A stretch of 64,000 bases of DNA from the NCBI GenBank assembly GCA_947623455.1, contig OX392538.1, forward strand, positions 34,037,001 through 34,101,000, in the 5' to 3' direction. Origin of the DNA: Mimachlamys varia. Lineage: Eukaryota; Mollusca; Bivalvia; Pectinida; Pectinidae. A model generated the notes under the pieces. It ran no database searches, was not told where the DNA came from, and saw nothing but the letters and a program-made list of their open reading frames with translations. Shown in pieces: positions 52,701 to 59,790 of this stretch (the first letter of the stretch is position 1; each line of letters opens with the position of its first letter). The position numbers and the translations under genes were made by a program.

Positions 52701-55700
52701 TAGAAAACGAAAGTACTTCTGTGAATATCAACCGGGCGGGAGCTCCCGCCGGCAGTGGCGGACGGTAGGAAATGTCTGGGCAGTGTTTACCGCCAGCCGC
52801 AGGCAAAGAGTTAATGGTCATTTGACAATCTACAATGTATATAATTTTTTGTTGGTAATTGTTTAAACATGATTTAAATTTGAAACCTTATTAAAGTGGA
52901 CTTTGACTTTTATCTACAGACAGGCTTTTGGTCTGGTCTAATCTTGTCCGGTCTGGTAAAAATTTCGATTTCACCAGACCGATTGTCCTGTGAAGGATTT
53001 GAAAGTTTGGCACTCACTGCAAATCGGCGTATAATACGCAGATCGGCCTATTATACACCAATTTGGGTATGTAGTTGTTACTAAAAATAGCTCAAATCAC
53101 TTTAAACTCATCTTTTTCAATTTTTCTGTCCAAGTCGCATTAATTTATATGACAGTATAATTAAATTTTCCCGCGTTTCGGTAGTATAAGCCGGGAAAAT
53201 GTTGTATAAACGGCTCGTGCTACTCGCTCCGTACGTGAAATATGTCACGCGACTCAGATTGAGTCGGGCACCGTGGTAGGGTGAAATATCATTATCTAGC
53301 TGTCCAGCGGTACAGTAAACATGGATTCAAACTCGGGCGTTCAAGCCCAAATCACAGCAGCGATTTCTGAATCACAGATTTTAATTATGGGTGAAATGAA
53401 GAACTTATTTCAGTCCATGTCATCACAAAATGCGCGGCTGGTGGACACATTTAGCGGGGAACACAAATTCAAAAAGCGAGGAAACGAGGAACAACACAAA
53501 CACAACGTGGGTGTTTTGAACAAATTCAAGGAAGTTGGGACTATTGTTTCCTCTATGAACGACGTAAACGCACCAAGCCTGATGAAAAAGGTCGAGCAAG
53601 GTATCCAATTAGTGTCTCACCGACAAAAGCTGATTAAATTAGCGGATTCGTCCCTTGGCTGACGACAGCGACGACGAAAGAAAGATTATCAAGGCTCAAT
53701 CACGAGCAGACAGAAAAATTAAGGCGGAACGACAAAAGCGTCAGAACGAAAGGCGACCATACAACTCGGCGTTTCGACCACAAAACCAACAGAGGTCCGG
53801 GAACGGGGATACAGACAACAGCACGAGGGCCGCACCACTGAGGAAACCGGGAAGATGTTTCAATTGTGGAGACCAGGGGCATTGGAAAGGGGAGTATCCC
53901 AAGGGAGCAAGGCCTACAAACGATAAGATAAGTAATGTTTCTTTCATTCATTTGAATACTGTAAGAAAAGCCGTCGAGGGCGACGCAGTGACGACGCCAG
54001 TAGGTAGGCTGTTGGCCCATGTAAAACAATGGGAGAAAATCTCACAAAATGATCATATTCTCTCGGTAATAAAAGAGGGCTATAAAATACCGTTGAAAAC
54101 CACCCCGGTAAGTACTGTTTTAGACAATAATAAATCGGCTAAGGATAATGCCGAGTTTGTTACACAAGAAATACAAAATTTGGTTAAAAAAGGATGCGTT
54201 TCCCTGGTTACAGAACAACCTGAGGTAGTAAACCCTTTGACAGTGGCTTGTAACAAAAAGGGCAAGCTAAGGTTAGTACTTGACTGCAGACATATCAATC
54301 CACATTTGTTTCAATTTCGTTTTAAGTACAAGGACGCTGAAGTAGCATGAGGTATTTTTGGCGAGGGCGATTTTTTATTTAGCTTCGACCTCAAATCTGC
54401 TTATCATCATATCATGATTTATCCGCCACATTGCACATTTCTAGGGTTCAGTTGGCAAGGTAAGTTATATGTATTCAATGTGCTGCCTTTTGGTATAAGT
54501 ACAGCCGGGCATATCTTCACAAAAGTAACAAAAGAAGTGGTTAAATACTGGCGAACGAATGGTTTAAACATACTGATGTATTTGGACGACGGGCTAGGGG
54601 GAGGTAAGTCTGTCGAGTCGGTACGAGAAATCAGTGAGCAGGTGCGCTCTGAACTGATAAGCCTCGGTTTTCTAATAGCCGAAGAAAAGTGTACATGGAT
54701 ACCCGTACAGAGACTACAGTGGTTAGGTTTCATATGGGACACAAAGACTAACAGGTTACATGTATCACCTGAGCGTATGCAAAAGGTCACTCAGTGTTTG
54801 GGGCACATCAAGGCTCAGTTGAGCGCAGGGAAACGCATAGTCAGCGTTCGTTTTCTGGCGTCCATCGTTGGACAGTTAATTTCAACCCATGCGGTTTTGG
54901 GGGATAGGGCTCGTTTCCATACACGCAGTATGAATAGTTGTGTTATGGAAAGATTGTCGTGGAATTCAGCGATTGTTGTAACTAAGCAAGCTGAAAGCGA
55001 AATCGATTTTTGGCGGGAAAACATTCTGATAATGAACGAAGAGGGTTCAAAGATTAGTCATTTGACAGACACAACGTTTGACGTGACGTTGTTCACTGAT
55101 GCCTCATTTGAGGGTTACGGTGGCTATTTAGCTAACGGCGATGGTTTTTATAGCGGTAAGCAGGGCATGTTTGGGACATGGAATGATATAGAAAAGTATG
55201 CTAGTTCAACTTGGAGAGAAATGGAAGCAGTTAATAGAGTTGTTAAACACAGCTTGCCGCTATTGACAGGTAAGTCGGTAGAATTAAACACGGATAACAA
55301 AAATGTGCAGACTATTCTCTCAATAGGGAGTCGTAAAGAACACTTGCACGAAATCGCCAGCGATATCGTAAGTACATGCCATTTGGCGGACATACACATA
55401 TGCCCGAAATGGATTCCTAGAGAGGAAAACTGTATCGCCGACGATTTGAGTCGGCAGAGTGATTGTGATGATTGGGGTGTACAAACATGGGTATATAGAA
55501 AGTTGTCATTTCTATTTGGTGAATTCACCGTCGATTGGTTTGCATGTGATTACAACAGAAAGTGCGAAAAATTCTATTCTAGGTTTTGGTGTCCCGGGAC
55601 CTCGGGAATAAACGCATTTGCTTTTAGATGGAGTTCAGAGTTCAGCTGGTTGGTTCCCCCACCAAGTTTGATAGCCAATACTATTCAGAAGATAGAATCT

Positions 55701-58700
55701 GAAAAGGCAAAGGGGGTATTAATAATTCCAGAATGGAAATCTGCAGCATAATTGGCCTAAAGTAGAACAGTGTATTAGTAACGGAGTTTTCAAACACAAA
55801 GTATACTTCAAAGGAGAAGGTTTCACCCACAAAGGGAGAGGCAATAACGGTATATTCGGTAGGAATTCACAGAAATTTAGATTCATAGCTCTACTTTGTA
55901 TCTAATTAGGCTTTGTTTTCATCATTCAGGCCTAGATCTACGTACGAATGTGACAGCGGCCGTAACCGGAAGTGGAGTCGCGGGTGACAGCATGTTGGGC
56001 AATTTATCTGGAAGGATGGCACATTTCCTACTACAATCAAAAAGTGACAATACGACCAAGGCATATTACTACAGTTTCAGGAGGTGGGAATCTTTCATCA
56101 AGGGACATGGTTTCAGTTCCTTACCGGCACAGCCCATACACGTGGCGTTATATATAACGCATTTACTGGACAATAACTGTTCTTATCACTCTGTTAATTC
56201 TGCCATTTACGGGATCAAATGGGCTCATGATCTTAATAATTTTATTGATCCCACAAAAAATGCTTTTGTATCAAATCTTCAGGAGTCGGCCCGCAGAATT
56301 GCTAGGCCAGCAGTTTGTAAAAAAGATCCAGTGAGTGTGGAAATGCTTGTTAGTTTGTGCGATATGTTCAAAGATTCAAGCGATTTACTTGTTATCAGAG
56401 ATTTGTGTATGATACTGTTGAGTTTTGCAGGTTTTTTGAGATACGACGAAGTCAGTGCATTGCGCGGTGTCGATATTAAAGTTCGCGATGATCATTTATT
56501 ATTGTACATTGCTAAAAGCAAAACCGATCAATATAGAAACGGTAATGAAGTTCTCATTAGCAAAGGCCATACGTTAGCCTGTCCTTACCAGATGTTTCAG
56601 AAATACATGGAGCTATCCGGCATTGTACTTGATAGCGAGTTTTATATTTTTCGTCCAATTTTTAGGTCAAAGGATATTTGCAAGTTAGTTTACAAAAACA
56701 AACGTTTGAATTACACGAGAGCCAGAGAAACGATTCTCAGCAGATTACGTCTAGTCGGAACAAATCTTAATCTTGGTTTGCATTCTCTGAGATCAGGCGG
56801 TGCTAGCGCGGCCGCTAATTCGAGTGTGAACGAGAGGTGTTGGAAGAGGCACGGACGCTGGAAGAGCGAGGGTAGTAAGGACGGTTATGTGGTGGACACG
56901 GTGGATAAAAGGTTAGGCGTGTCCAGGTCCTTAAAGCTGTAGGCTTCGCTATTTGGCTCCAGTTTCGTACGGAACCCCCAATTGTTGCGGTTCTACGCGA
57001 CACGGCAGGCTAGTCGGCCAAATGAAGTATTTGTGTAGACTTTGTTTAATTCAGTAGATAGAGGAGGCTTATACTTAAATTTTCCCGCGTTTCGGTAGTA
57101 TAAGCCGGGAAAATGTTGTATAAACGGCTCGTGCTACTCGCTCCGTACGTGAAATATGTCACGTGACTCAGATTGAGTCGGGCACCGTGGTAGGGTGAAA
57201 TATCATTATCTAGCTGTCCAGCGGTACAGTAAACACCAAAGTTTTTAAGTTTGCAATGCACTGAGATATATCTTTATACAAATTTAATTTTGTTCAGGTA
57301 ACCATATATAACGGAGCTTACGATGTACATCTTGTAGGGATTAGGGATACTGTTATTGTGTCAGTACTTTGTCCATCGCAGATCAGTTCAAGGTTTTCCA
57401 GAGTATTTTCATATGCATACTTCAAAGTTGAAAAAGAAGGATGTTTTTATCTCTGGTTTTTAGCCCAGGACTAGATCTTTAATTTTAGGTTTTGCAATAA
57501 TTATAGCCTTGAATCTTGAAAAGTGCGGAAGTGAGGTAGTTGGTTTTGTGCGTATACACACATGTGTTACATTTGTAAATTTGCTTCTAAAATGCATAAT
57601 CATAATAAAACCCGGCTACTGTACGCGACACGGCAGGCTAGTCGGCCAAATGAAGTATTTGTGTAGACTTTGTTTAATTCAGTAGATAGAGGAGGCTTAT
57701 ACATAATATTTTGCTGAGAGATGTTTAATGGAATCCTTTGCGACTTTGAAACTTGATGTAACAATCGCCGCCGTAGTAACTCTACAATCGTAACATACAA
57801 TGTAGGCCATATAGACCGGAAGTGTTGCATCTGTTTTCGGTACTTTCCCGCACGCAAATAAATATAGTTTTTGTATTTCCATAATGTTTCATCCCTAAAA
57901 AATGTGACTTGTAAAGAAACACTGAAAAAGTGAAGTTTAAAGTGACTTTGACTATTTTTAGTAACAAATCCATACCCCAATTCTGAATTGGCGTATTATA
58001 CTAGGCTGATTGGCGTATTATACGCCGATTTGCGTATTATACGCCGATTTGCGGCTTTCCCCGACCTGCTCAGGACCAGTCACAATACCACAGGACTAGT
58101 ACCTTAAAAATTTTACTAGTCCTTTGGACTAATATATTGAAAAAGTTACGTTTCTAACCCTGTTGTGGGACCCATTGGCATCATTTTGGCAATAAAAATG
58201 AAAAGGACTCATGAAAAAATAATTGTAGATTGATCCCTGCAACATGTGCAATACTATAAGACTCTTTCATGACCAGAGGTGTAAGATAGGGAAATTCCAC
58301 ACGAGGGGTTTTCATTTTTGGTAAAACCCGAGGCTTTGCAGAGGGTTTTGCCAAATTTGAAAATCCCGAGGGTGGAATTTCCCTATCTTACACCTTTGGT
58401 CATGAAAGAGTATTTTTCTCTCATTTCAACTACCTGAATAAGCTCAAAAACCATGAAAATACTTCCGACTGGCCACCATTTTGAAAATACCAAATTTTTC
58501 CTTGAATTTTTTTGACGAAAACAAATGATACAGCGAGATCGAGCATACCCCATATTTGCAAACATAGTTTGCGCAGAAAAAATGATCTCGGCTTTCTAAT
58601 GTACACGGTTAAAACATCGTGAAAGGTTTTAATTTCATCACGTCGCCATTTTTCTTTTTTCGGCATCAGATTTTACCGAACTCGTGACGTCACGACATTG

Positions 58701-59611
58701 TTGCGCCATTGTGACGTCACGCGGTGGCTGTATATTGCATAGGTAGGCATGTAATACAACCATAGCGATCATATGTGTATTGCCCTAGACAGGCCAGTAT
58801 TACACACCTAGAAATGAGAGAAATGATTATTATACATGATCATTATACATTACCTGTTCTTTTTCCGGGCCAAATATGACGGGCTTGGTGAGCGAGATCT
58901 ATAACGTTTCCTTGGACTCTCCGTAGGACTATGGTCTCTATTAAATGATCCACTGTAAGCCCGCGGTGGATCAGCATAGGCCTTTGGTGGATTGTAAGCT
59001 TTTGGGGGCATATTATATGCCTTTGGTGGAGGAACACTGTTGCCACCAGAATAGTTTTTTTGGTGATCCTTTGGCACTGGGAGTTCTGGTGGCGACAATG
59101 GTCGCTTCTTTTGGTGTTTTCTGCTAACATTTCTCACGGGCGGATGTTGTGGACTAGGTGGTTCACGTATGTTATTTGGAGAGATGCTCAGGCTCCTGTC
59201 CGGTGGGTATCCTCTCAAATGAGACCCGGGTGACATGGACCTCTTTGATGATTCCCTATTATTATTACTATGAACACGATTTACAGGTGAAGCTGGTCCA
59301 TTATTGGAAATATCAGAGTCTGAACTTATATCATCGTAGGCTACAATAGATTTATTTTTCGATTCCGAAGGTATACGTACATTTTCCTGTGCATATCTTT
59401 CACTCTTTTCTTTCGATTTTTTATGGGATTTCTGCTTTTGTTTCTTCCGCTTCTTGCCGGAACTTGAACTTGAAGTTTGTTGCATTTGTGAAGGTTGAGA
59501 CGGAGCATGGTGTCCCGGAATATCCTGGTCTCTATGCACTAAATGTCGATATGATCTTGCATCGAATTCATCAAAAAACGACTGTGACTGATTCGAAGGT
59601 TTCCTCGGCAT
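33156..59611 (-). CDS. CDK12: CDK12 (CDK12/13-type RNA polymerase II CTD kinase), 10 coding exons, complete
   Basis: CDK12 pairs with cyclin K and phosphorylates the RNA polymerase II C-terminal domain, supporting elongation and expression of long DNA-repair genes. Ten exons (58854-59611, 42357-43337, 41690-41866, 40793-40929, 39878-40048, 37712-37901, 37252-37413, 35850-36044, 35102-35233, 33156-34776) join without a phase conflict into 1507 codons plus TAA; human CDK12 has 1490. Order: Lys/Ser-rich N-terminus with [12 protein letters not shown] domain (start of exon 2), Pro-rich [12 protein letters not shown], kinase domain from about residue 660, then a Ser/Gly/Gln-rich tail ending GRGNW. 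Kinase landmarks: GEGTYG (669-674), Lys691, PITAVRE (703-709; PITAIRE in human), HRD (792-794), T-loop Thr829 in [14 protein letters not shown], and the CDK12-type C-terminal extension. Oddity: the DFG motif reads DWG (812-814). Intron 1 is about 15.5 kb and full of transposons. Confidence 0.95.
34916..34945 (-). other. CDK12: Candidate 30-nt CDK12 microexon: duplicated 3' end of exon 9
   Basis: The last roughly 30 nt of exon 9 plus its donor recur 190 bases downstream in intron 9, with a few changes. The copy is preceded by a pyrimidine-containing tract ending in ttcacag and followed by CAGA|GTAACT. It is 30 nt long and in phase 2, so inclusion would add ten residues, [10 protein letters not shown], between exons 9 and 10 without a shift. 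Whether it is spliced is unknown. Confidence 0.4.
35102..35233 (-). CDS. CDK12: CDK12 exon 9
   Basis: Encodes [43 protein letters not shown]: the last kinase helices and the start of the C-terminal extension (human APPDLPHWQDCHELW continues into exon 10). Acceptor tttcag, donor CAGA|GTAAGT. Phase 2 at both ends. Confidence 0.93.
35850..36044 (-). CDS. CDK12: CDK12 exon 8
   Basis: Encodes [78 protein letters not shown] is a CDK12/13 hallmark. Acceptor ttccag, donor TCATT|GTAAGT, phase 2 at both ends. Confidence 0.95.
36690..36860. repeat. Dispersed intronic repeat, copy 1 (CDK12 intron 7)
   Basis: Shares gtgtcctctttccgaaccag, gagaaacagtggtgtgaaa and tagctgacc...gggcataacgcggggccagca with two copies in intron 5. 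It is followed by a small local tandem of ccagcaagacagttatcaat. Confidence 0.6.
37252..37413 (-). CDS. CDK12: CDK12 exon 7 (activation segment, DWG variant)
   Basis: Encodes [40 protein letters not shown] and [15 protein letters not shown]. The magnesium-binding motif is Asp-Trp-Gly; the TGG codon is at 37389-37391. Thr829 in YTNKV is the expected CAK-type T-loop site. WSIG replaces WSCG of human. Acceptor tttacag, donor TAGG|GTAGGT. Confidence 0.95.
37712..37901 (-). CDS. CDK12: CDK12 exon 6 (hinge and HRD catalytic loop)
   Basis: Encodes [20 protein letters not shown], the helical segment [18 protein letters not shown] and the catalytic loop [14 protein letters not shown], almost identical to human CDK12. 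Catalytic Asp794. Phase 1 in, phase 2 out. Confidence 0.96.
37986..38300. repeat. Dispersed intronic repeat, copy 2 (CDK12 intron 5)
   Basis: Nearly the same as 39256-39560 over tgtcctctatccgaaccagt, tgtttcattctcagagaaac, ccattcaatacatcccataa and tattactagggcataaagcg. No coding capacity seen. Confidence 0.75.
38592..38746. mobile_element. Foldback MITE, copy 1 (CDK12 intron 5)
   Basis: Two arms of about 75 bp face each other: aatgaatttttagcaaatgt... and its near reverse complement ending ...atttgctaaaagttcatt, sharing gttacagtcctataa and attgctattg. Almost no loop. Confidence 0.75.
39256..39560. repeat. Dispersed intronic repeat, copy 3 (CDK12 intron 5)
   Basis: Second copy in the same intron as 37986-38300, same orientation, about 1.27 kb apart. 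This may be a segmental duplication within the intron or two insertions of one element. Confidence 0.75.
39878..40048 (-). CDS. CDK12: CDK12 exon 5 (catalytic Lys, PITAVRE helix)
   Basis: Encodes [57 protein letters not shown]. Lys691 of ALKK is the ATP-anchoring lysine, and PITAVRE is the cyclin-contact helix (one conservative change from PITAIRE). Acceptor tttcag, donor AAAG|GTAAGT. Confidence 0.95.
40322..40494. repeat. Tandem duplication of an 86-bp unit (CDK12 intron 4)
   Basis: Two near-identical adjacent copies starting tgggcttattgcggaccatg and ending cttaatcagacatgagc. Confidence 0.85.
40793..40929 (-). CDS. CDK12: CDK12 exon 4 (kinase P-loop)
   Basis: Encodes ...[20 protein letters not shown] and [16 protein letters not shown]. 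The Gly-rich loop is GEGTYGLVY where human has GEGTYGQVY. Acceptor ttctcag, donor CACTG|GTACGT; it ends in phase 1. Confidence 0.95.
41690..41866 (-). CDS. CDK12: CDK12 exon 3
   Basis: 59 codons with acidic and proline features: [20 protein letters not shown], corresponding to LLTDLPLPPELPGG upstream of the human kinase domain, and ending KFKRPK. Phase 2 at both ends, acceptor ctctttag, donor AAA|GTAAGT. Confidence 0.9.
42357..43337 (-). CDS. CDK12: CDK12 exon 2 (RS domain, Pro-rich segment, 7-residue repeats)
   Basis: 981 nt. Encodes an RS domain ([20 protein letters not shown]), an Ala/Lys/Arg helix ([20 protein letters not shown]) similar to the SLGAELSRKKKERAAAA of human CDK12, the Pro-rich segment, a His/Asp run ([17 protein letters not shown]), and about seven copies of a 7-residue unit like PDRRGEV (42500-42660). 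Acceptor tttcag, donor ACAG|GTAAGT, phase 2 at both ends. Confidence 0.92.
43441..43555. mobile_element. Foldback MITE, copy 2 (CDK12 intron 1)
   Basis: Carries a full arm matching that at 38592 (gtcatcaatagcaatgattg, tgtgttataggact) plus the remnant of the opposite arm (attgctagcaaacttacata). It lies about 100 bases from the exon 2 acceptor. Confidence 0.65.
44080..47440. repeat. Dispersed molluscan-style repeat block in CDK12 intron 1
   Basis: Contains repeated phrases such as gacccctgtgaccttgaaag, agtaggtcaaggtcatt, aatatcagcaccctgggcct and ttcagttattgagaag. Three tandem-like units at about 46260, 46480 and 46795 carry ctgggtctaaagaagaaaat, ttgagccc...cccc and gggccagagtcaaa. No coding capacity. 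Confidence 0.6.
45871..46230. mobile_element. MITE with CAGGSCTTTATCA termini, copy 1
   Basis: Inverted ends caggcctttatca and tgataaagccctg. The interior (tttacagcccatctttcttg, cacaagaagctcctcaagca, tgaattgggaattt) matches the copy at 48648. No clear target duplication. Confidence 0.75.
47441..48400. mobile_element. hAT-like element, 960 bp, copy 1, with 5-bp target duplication
   Basis: Termini CAGTGATTTTTTTA and its reverse complement at 48387-48400; subterminal ttaaagtgcc is also inverted. Flanked by gtcat on both sides (47436-47440 and 48401-48405). It contains a region at 47837-48210 with the open frame ...[18 protein letters not shown]... and, after a break, [13 protein letters not shown], which resembles half of a CXXC zinc finger and is followed by aataaa. 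This may be a decayed transposase or captured host sequence. Confidence 0.7.
48648..49009. mobile_element. MITE with CAGGGCTTTATCA termini, copy 2
   Basis: 362 bp, perfect 13-bp inverted ends cagggctttatca / tgataaagccctg. Interior as in the copy at 45871. In both copies the element directly precedes an aagagg... repeat end. Confidence 0.8.
49206..50073. mobile_element. hAT-like MITE with CAGGGTTCAC termini and 6-bp target duplication
   Basis: Ends CAGGGTTCAC and GTGAACCCTG. ctccag is repeated directly on both sides (49200-49205 and 50074-50079). About 868 bp with no intact ORF. It sits at the very edge of the 600-bp element beginning at 50077, so it inserted after that one. Confidence 0.75.
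50077..50676. mobile_element. hAT-like element copy 2, 600 bp, same family as 47441
   Basis: Ends CAGTGACTTTTTTT and AAAAAAATCACTG. Internal ttttcccaat motifs match the copy at 47441. Right flank ggctc; the matching left ggctc is now at 49198-49202, displaced by the nested 868-bp element. This gives a 5-bp target duplication as in copy 1. Confidence 0.7.
52315..52814. mobile_element. piggyBac-like MITE, 500 bp
   Basis: Perfect 16-bp ends TTAACTCTTTGCCTGC and GCAGGCAAAGAGTTAA. The outer TTAA is the piggyBac target duplication, and TTTGCCTGC resembles known piggyBac termini. No transposase is present; a partner must supply it if it moves. Confidence 0.8.
53161..53320 (+). repeat. Split direct repeat A1
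   Basis: 160 bp from ttaaattttcccgcg to ggtacagtaaac, 159/160 identical to 57075-57234 (cgc versus cgt difference). It abuts the ATG at 53321. Confidence 0.95.
53321..53930 (+). pseudogene. Retroelement gag-like ORF, frame-broken
   Basis: The first frame runs from ATG 53321 to a stop at 53662. Similar protein (acidic then basic: [20 protein letters not shown]) continues in another frame from about 53655. This points to a small deletion or frameshift near 53650. A zinc knuckle [17 protein letters not shown] follows; the expected final Cys is Tyr. The frame runs on into the reverse transcriptase. Confidence 0.75.
53940..55751 (+). pseudogene. Retroelement reverse transcriptase - RNase H, interrupted
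   Basis: RT landmarks: [42 protein letters not shown] and the catalytic [10 protein letters not shown]. Then an RNase H-like domain typical of DIRS-order elements ([55 protein letters not shown]). An in-frame TGA at 54348-54350 separates the RT fingers from the palm, and a one-base shift after 55740 ends the C-terminus early; protein-like reading continues in another frame to about 55900. Confidence 0.85.
55896..56942 (+). CDS. Retroelement tyrosine recombinase, intact frame
   Basis: 348 codons. An N-terminal SAM-like core-binding domain ([31 protein letters not shown]) is followed by the catalytic domain, with Arg in [28 protein letters not shown] (H-x-x-R), the box [17 protein letters not shown] (His/Trp and nucleophile Tyr). 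This enzyme integrates the circular or linear cDNA by site-specific recombination. The real start may be a later Met ([12 protein letters not shown]) because the first residues look like the end of the previous ORF's region. Confidence 0.88.
   Translation: MYLIRLCFHHSGLDLRTNVTAAVTGSGVAGDSMLGNLSGRMAHFLLQSKSDNTTKAYYYSFRRWESFIKGHGFSSLPAQPIHVALYITHLLDNNCSYHSVNSAIYGIKWAHDLNNFIDPTKNAFVSNLQESARRIARPAVCKKDPVSVEMLVSLCDMFKDSSDLLVIRDLCMILLSFAGFLRYDEVSALRGVDIKVRDDHLLLYIAKSKTDQYRNGNEVLISKGHTLACPYQMFQKYMELSGIVLDSEFYIFRPIFRSKDICKLVYKNKRLNYTRARETILSRLRLVGTNLNLGLHSLRSGGASAAANSSVNERCWKRHGRWKSEGSKDGYVVDTVDKRLGVSRSLKL
56994..57074 (+). repeat. Split direct repeat B1
   Basis: 81 bp from tacgcgacacggcaggc to gaggaggcttatac, identical to 57622-57702 and directly joined to A2. 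Confidence 0.95.
57075..57234 (+). repeat. Split direct repeat A2
   Basis: 160 bp copy of A1, starting directly after B1. Confidence 0.95.
57622..57702 (+). repeat. Split direct repeat B2 (3' end of the retroelement)
   Basis: 81 bp, identical to B1. Separated from A2 by 387 bases of AT-rich non-coding DNA that has no other copy in the window. Confidence 0.93.
58261..58411. mobile_element. Foldback element (strong hairpin) in CDK12 intron 1
   Basis: Arms 58261-58300 and 58372-58411 are reverse complements at 39 of 40 positions (actctttcatgacca..., ...tggtcatgaaagagt). The inner part (ttttggtaaaaccc, gggttttgccaaa) also pairs partly. Confidence 0.85.
58415..58823. mobile_element. Small inverted-repeat element with two CRE palindromes
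   Basis: 13-bp inverted ends tttctctcatttc and gaaatgagagaaa. Inside are two tgacgtca palindromes at 58685-58692 and 58712-58719, about 140-170 bases from the CDK12 exon 1 donor. Boundaries are tentative. Confidence 0.45.
58854..59611 (-). CDS. CDK12: CDK12 exon 1
   Basis: Starts [10 protein letters not shown]. The in-frame Met ten codons upstream (MCVTGTGFNR) is possible but less like the family. Contains a basic [19 protein letters not shown] patch and [13 protein letters not shown], matching the vertebrate CDK12/13 YDDISSDSD motif, then a repeated [20 protein letters not shown] segment and an RS-rich end. Donor ACAG|GTAATG, phase 2. Confidence 0.9.
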
Positions 59612-59790
59612 TCTGTTGAAACCGGTACCGGTTACGCACACATGGTGTTCACTTGCAAGTTAGAGTTATCTCCTCATTTCTATCCACGTAGCAATGGAAT
59701 ATCCACTAGATGTCACTTTACACAACACATTTCGGCTATTTCACATTAAAATAACTCACTTTTAGTCCATTATTGTGATGATTTGTGATT
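59612..59790. promoter_or_regulatory. Putative divergent promoter region between CDK12 and an unrecognised plus-strand gene
   Basis: Only about 180 bases lie between the CDK12 start codon and the ATG of a candidate plus-strand first exon at 59791. Divergent transcription from one promoter is inferred from this spacing. No TATA box was recognised. Confidence 0.35.

Larger units (their letters stand above)
53161..57702 (+). mobile_element. Ngaro/DIRS-like tyrosine-recombinase retroelement with split direct repeats
   Basis: Layout: A1 (53161-53320), gag-like, RT-RNase H and tyrosine-recombinase ORFs, B1 (56994-57074), A2 (57075-57234), a 387-bp spacer, B2 (57622-57702). A1 and A2 are 160 bp with one difference; B1 and B2 are 81 bp and identical; B1 and A2 abut exactly. 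The first ORF begins immediately after A1. This A-ORFs-B-A-B plan is the split direct repeat of Ngaro-type YR elements; the spacer before B2 is unusual. It lies antisense in CDK12 intron 1. Confidence 0.88.
53019..58052. mobile_element. Inverted-repeat element split by a retroelement
   Basis: Left arm 53019-53142 and right arm 57900-58052 are inverted copies: gcaaatcggcgtataatacg, then ttgttactaaaaatag and cactttaaac. gcgtattatacgcc palindromes repeat at the right end. Weaker inverted similarity (ggtctggtaaaaattt versus its right-hand partner) extends to about 52940 and 58120. Without the retroelement it would be about 500 bp. Confidence 0.65.

Noticed and set aside
9505..59640. Shared ccggttacgcacaca in MPLKIP exon 2 (about 9509) and just upstream of CDK12 (about 59627)
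   Set aside because: About 15 matching bases in one 64-kb window are borderline by chance and have no obvious shared role.
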